A stretch of 64,000 bases of DNA, taken from the NCBI RefSeq assembly GCF_963576545.1, contig NC_083651.1, forward strand, positions 7,919,886-7,983,885. Direction: 5' to 3'. The notes beneath the pieces are model-generated. The model did not search any database. It was not told the origin of the DNA and was given only the letters and a program-made list of their open reading frames with translations. The translations under genes were made by a program, and so were the position numbers. Below, piece after piece: positions 15,817-64,000 of the stretch. This DNA is from Limanda limanda. Its lineage: Eukaryota; Chordata; Actinopteri; Pleuronectiformes; Pleuronectidae. Positions within the stretch are counted from its first letter, which is position 1. Each line of letters opens with the position of its first letter.

Positions 15817-16148
15817 GATTGCAACTCACCTTGAATACCTTCATTGGTGGAGTTTATATATGCATCACAGCTGAAGCAAAAGGATCATTATATTGTTCCC
15901 AAAGGCATAATTATGTTACAACTCCACTTTAGGACAAAAAAACTGTCAGACACCTTTTAAAACAACAATATTTTATAGGGGTTGAATAATTGCGACCTGG
16001 CTATCTTTGCAAAATATACTGCTACACACAAATACTACATCGTGCATTTTCCGTGTTGACAACTCATAAATAAGTCATCTGAAGCAGAGTCTTGCTCTTT
16101 GATCAAGATTCTGTCAACTTTAATTGATAAACCCACCGCCTCCGATTA

Positions 16149-16555
16149 ATATTACAACTTTCGCAAAATATTAAAATTAAGACTTTTTTTCGTCAATAAA
16201 TTACAATTTAATTTGCATGATATATATTGGCTCCAGGCAGGAGGATATCAGAGGACATTTAGGCTCAAAACATGATGTAAATGTAAAACCATTTTGAGTT
16301 GAATTTGAATGTTTACAGACACTTTAATGACACCACACGAGGAGTATGGAGGCATTTTCTGTTATGTTTTTGTATGTTTGAAGAATTTGCCACCATTTAC
16401 TTGAATTGTATTGGATTTGGCTGCAACACTGTTTACACTTGAGACTCCAGAAGGGTTCGGTGGACTCAAACACTTCACCTATACCTCCATCGGCATAGTG
16501 GTGGTGTAGATAAGGAGTGTCTTTTCATTTTTCTGTGAACTATCCCTTTAATTAC
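16149..16555. repeat. Dispersed teleost repeat, copy B (complete right end)
   Basis: Direct-orientation partner of 11509-11878. Past the point where copy A is interrupted it continues GATAAGGAGTGTCTTTTC and ends at GTGAACTATCCCTTTAA. The latter resembles the TTAAAGGGATAGTTCAC terminus of common fish MITEs, so the repeat is probably the right part of such an element. Confidence 0.65.
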
Positions 16556-16859
16556 CCAGGTGCTTAAGGTCTACAGGGCACATTGTTCCAGTAAACTCAT
16601 TAAATTGTGATAAGCATGCCTATATAGGCTCTTATAATTTCCCAGGATCTTTTTTGGGGGGGTGGGGTGCAGCGCCCCGTATTAACAAGCCGTGACTAGT
16701 GTTCCCTTAATTTTTTTGTATTCAACTTTCTTACAGTGCTGGTAAGATGCTCATATTTTATTTTTTGCTTCAATATGGCCCCAAAACTTAGTGGTTGTAT
16801 TAAATCATGTCCCACATGCTAAAATCCGCTAGAAACAGATATAAGAACAGCACTGTCAT

Positions 16860-17065
16860 GTACAATTCCTGGTAATACTGTAATATTCCATATATATTTC
16901 TACTGTACAGATCTTATTTATTACATTTTCACTTTAATATGCACGATACTCTGCACTTTTACTGCCTTTTTTTTTGCACTTCTGGTTAGACGCTAAACTG
17001 CATTTCGTTTCATATGTACTTGTACTGTGCAATGACAATAAAGTTGAATCTAATCTAATCTAACT
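16860..17065 (+). mobile_element. 3' end of a truncated non-LTR retrotransposon (LINE)
   Basis: The sequence runs through TGCACTTTTACTGCC, a poly(T) tract and TGCAATGACAATAAAGTTGA, then ends in tandem ATCTA repeats (AATCTAATCTAATCTAAC). A poly(A)-signal-like AATAAA followed by a short tandem tail is typical of fish LINE 3' ends. Only the untranslated 3' part is present. Confidence 0.6.
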
Positions 17066-17396
17066 GATTTAGACTTTTCATCAATTAAGGAGACCAAAAA
17101 AACATTGCCATTCTATACATTAAAATATGAAAAAGGAGACGATGCAAAGTAAACATTTGGTGAAATCAGGAATATGATACATAGTTTGACTGCGTCATCA
17201 ATATTAAACCAATTATTTTTAAGGACTCCTTGTTACCCTGGTGATAACTCGTATCTCTACAACACAAAAAAGGGAAAAATAAAAGATACAAAAAAGAATC
17301 AGACTGCAAACATCAAGAGTTGGCCGACAGCAAACACTGTCAAGAACCACATGATCTTCAGATGTATCAATTAACTCGAGTAGATGCATATATAAA

Positions 17397-17690
17397 TTAA
17401 CATTTAGATTTAGATTTAACATTTAGATTTAACATTTAGATTTAACATTTAGATTTAGATTCAGATTTAACATTTAAATTTAAATTTAACATTTATATTT
17501 AATTTAACATTTAGATTTAGATTTAACATTTAGATTTAGATTCAGATTTAACATTTAGATTTAAATTTAACATTTAGATTTAAATTTAAATTTAACATTT
17601 AGATTTACAGTTAACATTTAGATTTCAATTTAATATTTAGATTTAGCATTTAGATTTAACATTTAACATTTGGATTTAAAATATCTCTAA
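17397..17690. repeat. AT-rich minisatellite, unit about ATTTAGATTTAAC
   Basis: About 290 bp of imperfect tandem copies of (ACATTTAGATTTA), some with an extra GATTTA or AAATTT. No coding potential. Confidence 0.9.
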
Positions 17691-19702
17691 GTTGACTAAT
17701 ATTGTTGTAAATGTGCAAAAAAGTGACTCAAAAATTCACACCAGTTTTTTAAACATGGTTTGAAGCTAAATGTGACAAAATGTTGCTGTTATTTTCAGCG
17801 TGAGCTGCTTTACAAACGGCACCCCATATAGAACTACAAATTAGCTTTCTGCTACGGAAGCCTATTGCATTCACTTGAAAAACAAAATTCTGTTTTTTTA
17901 AGATAATCATCTCAGAAATTTTCGAGATAAATTTTCAACAAAATAAAAAATACAATAAAAAAAAGAACTTTTTTTCAAGTGAATGCAATACGCTGCCATA
18001 TTCTTCTGTCTGACTTTAATGCTGAGTCGAGATCCACATACATAAATCAATTTGGTCCTATATTGTTAAATTACAAGTTAAATGAGACACAATTAAAGAT
18101 AAAGTGTTTAATAGCATAAGTACAGCTGAAATACTCTGTGCATGCAAACCTGTTCATATATACAGGTTGTATTACAAATTAACAATTAACATTCAATTTA
18201 AGATATACACTTTACAGAGTTCAATTTTCATCTCTCAAAACATTAGTAAATTTAATACACAGTCTGTTCTGTTTAATAAAGTTTACAAACAAGCTGTTTC
18301 TTAAAGGAGCGAGCAAACATTTCCTCCACATCAGCAACACATGATAACTGCAGCCAGTTTCCACTGAATATGGATTTGAAGAATATGTTCCAATGTTGTC
18401 TTCCTCTAATAATAATGTATGAATCTTTCATACCTGAAACCTGCTGCTATATATGCGTCACTATTATTAACATCAATATTACAACCACTCTGAAAACAAT
18501 TGAACAGGTATTCTACTGATATAGAAATTATATTGAAGACGTTTCAATACGTATTTATTATCACCACCACCAGAACATTCTCAAGCTACATGTCGTTAAA
18601 CTTAAACATTTCCTCAGGATGAAAAACGAATGATCAGCAACACAGTTCGGAAACAAGACCGGGGAACCGCTGCGCTAAGAAACGATAACATCAGCATTTT
18701 GACCCGCTGGGTGTCACTTTATTTAGTTCTGTTAGTTGCCATGGTTCAGTGTGTGGGGACAAGCCGACAGAGATAAACAGACACACGTGGACTTCTTCTT
18801 CCCAAAATTGGGGTAGGCTTCTCTGAGCTCGTCTTCCGTTGCGCCACCTATGGGTTTGGCGGTGAATTTTTTTCAACGTACAGTGGTCGGACAAGTAAAA
18901 ATCAAAAAGACTCTTCGCCCACCGTGGAGCCCTCTCCGAGAAACGGATACGTAGAAGCATACTGGAGCCTTAAAACTTTAAACCTTAACTGTGCCTGATT
19001 CATCTGCCTGTGCAATATCAAACGGTTCATGTGGAATACATTCACTGTTCACATTCTGGTGTGTCAGGATACGGTTGTAAAAAGTAATTCAAGCCTTGGA
19101 TTTGATAACTGGTCAAAAGTCATTTGGCTGCAACAGACAAGAGACTTGGTTGTGAAATTCAGCCTTGTGGCCAAATTCAGAGGTCGGTGAGGGGGGGGGG
19201 GGTCTGTGACGTAACTGCAGAGCTGAAGTCACATTAAGAGACAGAAGCAAAGTACAAACAAATGGAAACAAAGTCAGAAAATTAAAACATCGTTTTATAA
19301 ATTCAGATCGATCGAGTTTGCTCATTAATTTGTGTGAGTGCAGTAAAAAGTATGATATCATGAAATGATTGTACACTTGTGATTATTATACCTTAAGTGT
19401 GACACCAGTATATAATGTGACTTTGGGCATTCAATAAATGTGGCTATCAGAAACATATTTAATACCAGTCGTTAGTTTTTGCTCGTCAAGGGAACTGTTC
19501 GGTTTCTCCATAACTTTGTATAAACTTGACTTTCATTTAAGAAATTAAGTTAAGTTGCGGATCTGGATCAGGGGTCGTATCTAGGAATTGTTTCTCTTTC
19601 TTAACATTATGATGTATAGGGCTTTTCATTTTCACTGATTTCCCCGGGGAATAAATCACGGATCTTGATGAAAAAAGATCAGGTGGATCTAGGTAACTCT
19701 AG

Positions 19703-19748
19703 TAGTAATAATATTAATATTAATATTAATATTAATATTAATTAATAA
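19703..19748. repeat. (TAATAT)n microsatellite
   Basis: AATAATATTAATATTAATAT pattern over about 45 bp, at the left edge of the dispersed repeat that follows. Confidence 0.85.
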
Positions 19749-19754
19749 CAATAA

Positions 19755-20241
19755 TAATCTAAAATTTCTAGGACTGCAAAGCAGCACTGGGCGGGCCCGA
19801 GCACATGCATTTTGAAGCGTTGCATGCGTTTTTGCCTTTTGCATGAAAAAAAATAAATAATAGGTAAAAACGTGGAATATGGCCAAAATGACCACTAAAT
19901 GCAAAATAGCAGGCTTCCTGTTGTGTTTTTCCAATTGCACATAATAATTTGTATTTGTCTGGTCATGATACACCTGTATATCGAATTTTGTGAAGACCGC
20001 TCAATGTGAACACGTTCAGGGGGATAGGGGGGGCACCGTTGAGCCATTTTGCGACGCCCATTGAAAATTCCTCCAGAATACGTAAATTTTCACCACTTTC
20101 TAACTTTCTGCAAATTTTGGTTAGAATTTGAGCATGGTAAAGCCCTCAAAAAGCCAATTAATTTGCCTGAATAATAATAATAATAATCCTTACAATTTCA
20201 ATAGGGCCTCACCTGTCAGTGCCTGTCAGTGCTCAGGCCCT
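19755..20241. repeat. Dispersed teleost repeat (non-coding)
   Basis: Contains TGGCCAAAATGACCACTAAA, ACCGAATTTTGTG-like TCGAATTTTGTGAAG, CATTTTGCGACGCCCATTGA, GCCTGAATAATAATAATAAT and a terminal AGGGCCTCACCTGTC through CTCAGGCCC. I recall this combination as a high-copy repeat in many fish genomes. It is of unknown class and has no ORF. Confidence 0.55.
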
Positions 20242-20254
20242 AAATACAGGATCC

Positions 20255-20564
20255 AATATTATGAATAAGAGAACGTTATTTTATCTAGGCTTTTGATTTG
20301 ATTGATTGGAATTTAATTTAATTTATTTGTATAATTATGTCTTTATTTACTTCCATTTATTCTTATATTTGGATATATGTATTTTTTTTATTATTTTATT
20401 TAATCTTATTTAAGTTATTTAATTTCTGCCTCTTTTTCTTTACCCTGAGTGTTTGATTGTGGGTTGGGGATGTTCATAAACATTTGTATGTTTATACATG
20501 TTTGAATGTATGTTTCTTATATGTAAAACTCAATAAATATATTGTTAAAAAAAAAAAAAAAAAA
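20255..20564 (+). mobile_element. Short poly(A) retroposon with 13-bp target duplication, upstream of XPO4
   Basis: AAATACAGGATCC occurs at 20242-20254 and again at 20565-20577. The sequence between ends in CAATAAATATATTGTT followed by about 20 A residues. This is the structure of a target-primed (LINE-mobilised) insertion, about 310 bp, with no coding potential. It lies just before the GC-rich XPO4 5' region. Confidence 0.8.
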
Positions 20565-20587
20565 AAATACAGGATCCCCATTGAATG

Positions 20588-20617
20588 CCCCCCCCCTCCC
20601 CCCCCCCCCCCCCCCCT
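20588..20617. repeat. Poly(C)/CT homopolymer tract
   Basis: About 30 bp of nearly pure C with single T interruptions, between the retroposon and the XPO4 start. A likely site of sequencing-length error. Confidence 0.9.
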
Positions 20618-20682
20618 CTGCCCGGGTACCAGCGCTGCGCTCCCACAATGCAGAGCGCCTGGCGCGTCATCGGAGAGGGACG

Positions 20683-63833
<43,151 letters not shown>

Positions 63834-64000
63834 GTAAATAATAAGAGCTGAATCGATCAATCAAGTACTGTTTTTTTTGTTTCTTACTGAGTTATAGGGA
63901 ATTGAAAATGTCCTGCAGCCCTAACCAGTATCTTCACCTGGTGAACTGGTACCAAATATAATGAAAACACAAAGAATAATTTCACCAGAGCTAGGATGTC
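63834..64000 (+). other. Start of XPO4 intron 16
   Basis: The donor GTAAAT at 63834 opens the next intron, which runs off the window. Confidence 0.9.

Larger units (their letters stand above)
11879..15999 (-). mobile_element. Decayed Tc1/mariner-like element, split by a later insertion
   Basis: The left end starts CAGTTGCAATC directly after a TA (11877-11878). The right end, read inverted, is CAGGTCGCAATTATTCAACC. Both ends share the ATTCAACCCC direct-repeat motif, repeated internally at 12091. Between them lie the two halves of a Tc1-type transposase on the - strand (15276-15816 and 12107-12447), separated by the 2830 bp insertion. Without the insertion the element is about 1.29 kb. It is non-functional: it has stops, frame shifts and an internal deletion. 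Confidence 0.85.
16556..20240. other. LATS2-XPO4 intergenic region
   Basis: AT-rich intergenic DNA without a supported gene. It holds a LINE 3' end (16860-17065), a 13-bp-unit minisatellite (17397-17690), a TAATAT microsatellite (about 19703-19748) and a dispersed repeat (19755-20241). The 89-codon - strand ORF at 18691-18960 lies in a locally GC-richer patch, but I recognise no protein in it. Confidence 0.6.

Overview
The window is nuclear DNA from a teleost (ray-finned) fish. It carries intron-rich vertebrate genes, Tc1-like transposons, hAT-type and other teleost dispersed repeats, LINE tails ending in short tandem repeats, and long AT-rich introns. The species cannot be read from the sequence.

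Two conserved vertebrate genes lie head to tail on the + strand. The first (659-6719) is the Hippo-pathway kinase LATS2. It enters the window after its 5' exon(s) and is otherwise complete: a UBA exon, a large exon with the PPxY motif, and five exons covering the MOB-binding region, the AGC/NDR kinase domain and the hydrophobic motif. The second is the nuclear transport receptor exportin-4, XPO4 (20683 to beyond the window end). Sixteen exons give 773 codons in continuous phase, so about two thirds of the protein is present. LATS2 and XPO4 are also neighbours on human 13q12. XPO4 intron 6 (30132-38929) is a textbook U12-type AT-AC intron.

The LATS2-XPO4 interval (about 11-20.6 kb) is a nest of mobile DNA. 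A roughly 360 bp teleost repeat occurs twice (11509-11878 and 16149-16508). The first copy is interrupted at a TA by a decayed Tc1-like element (11879-15999). That Tc1 is itself split, inside its transposase frame, by a 2830 bp insertion (12448-15277). The insertion has CACT-type inverted termini (20 of 28 positions identical) and an exact 3-bp target duplication (CCA). Removing it and one CCA restores the Tc1 reading frame exactly. It therefore behaves as a CACTA/CMC-type DNA transposon, but it holds no recognisable transposase. Its cargo looks like host genes: a CpG-rich block, a - strand spliced transcription unit with its own poly(A) signal, and a + strand 103-115 codon ORF with its own poly(A) signals. 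The two units are divergent and their potential start codons overlap. This gene-carrying, transposon-in-transposon structure is the most novel item here.

Other mobile DNA includes a second Tc1-like element with intact ends and a dead transposase (XPO4 intron 3), a 703 bp hAT-type non-autonomous element with a perfect 8-bp duplication (intron 7), a short poly(A) retroposon with a 13-bp duplication about 105 bp upstream of the XPO4 start codon, a 415 bp MITE downstream of the LATS2 stop, LINE 3' ends, and a few microsatellites. Several high-complexity blocks in the long XPO4 introns look like candidate regulatory elements, but that is inference only. No tRNA, rRNA or CRISPR was recognised.
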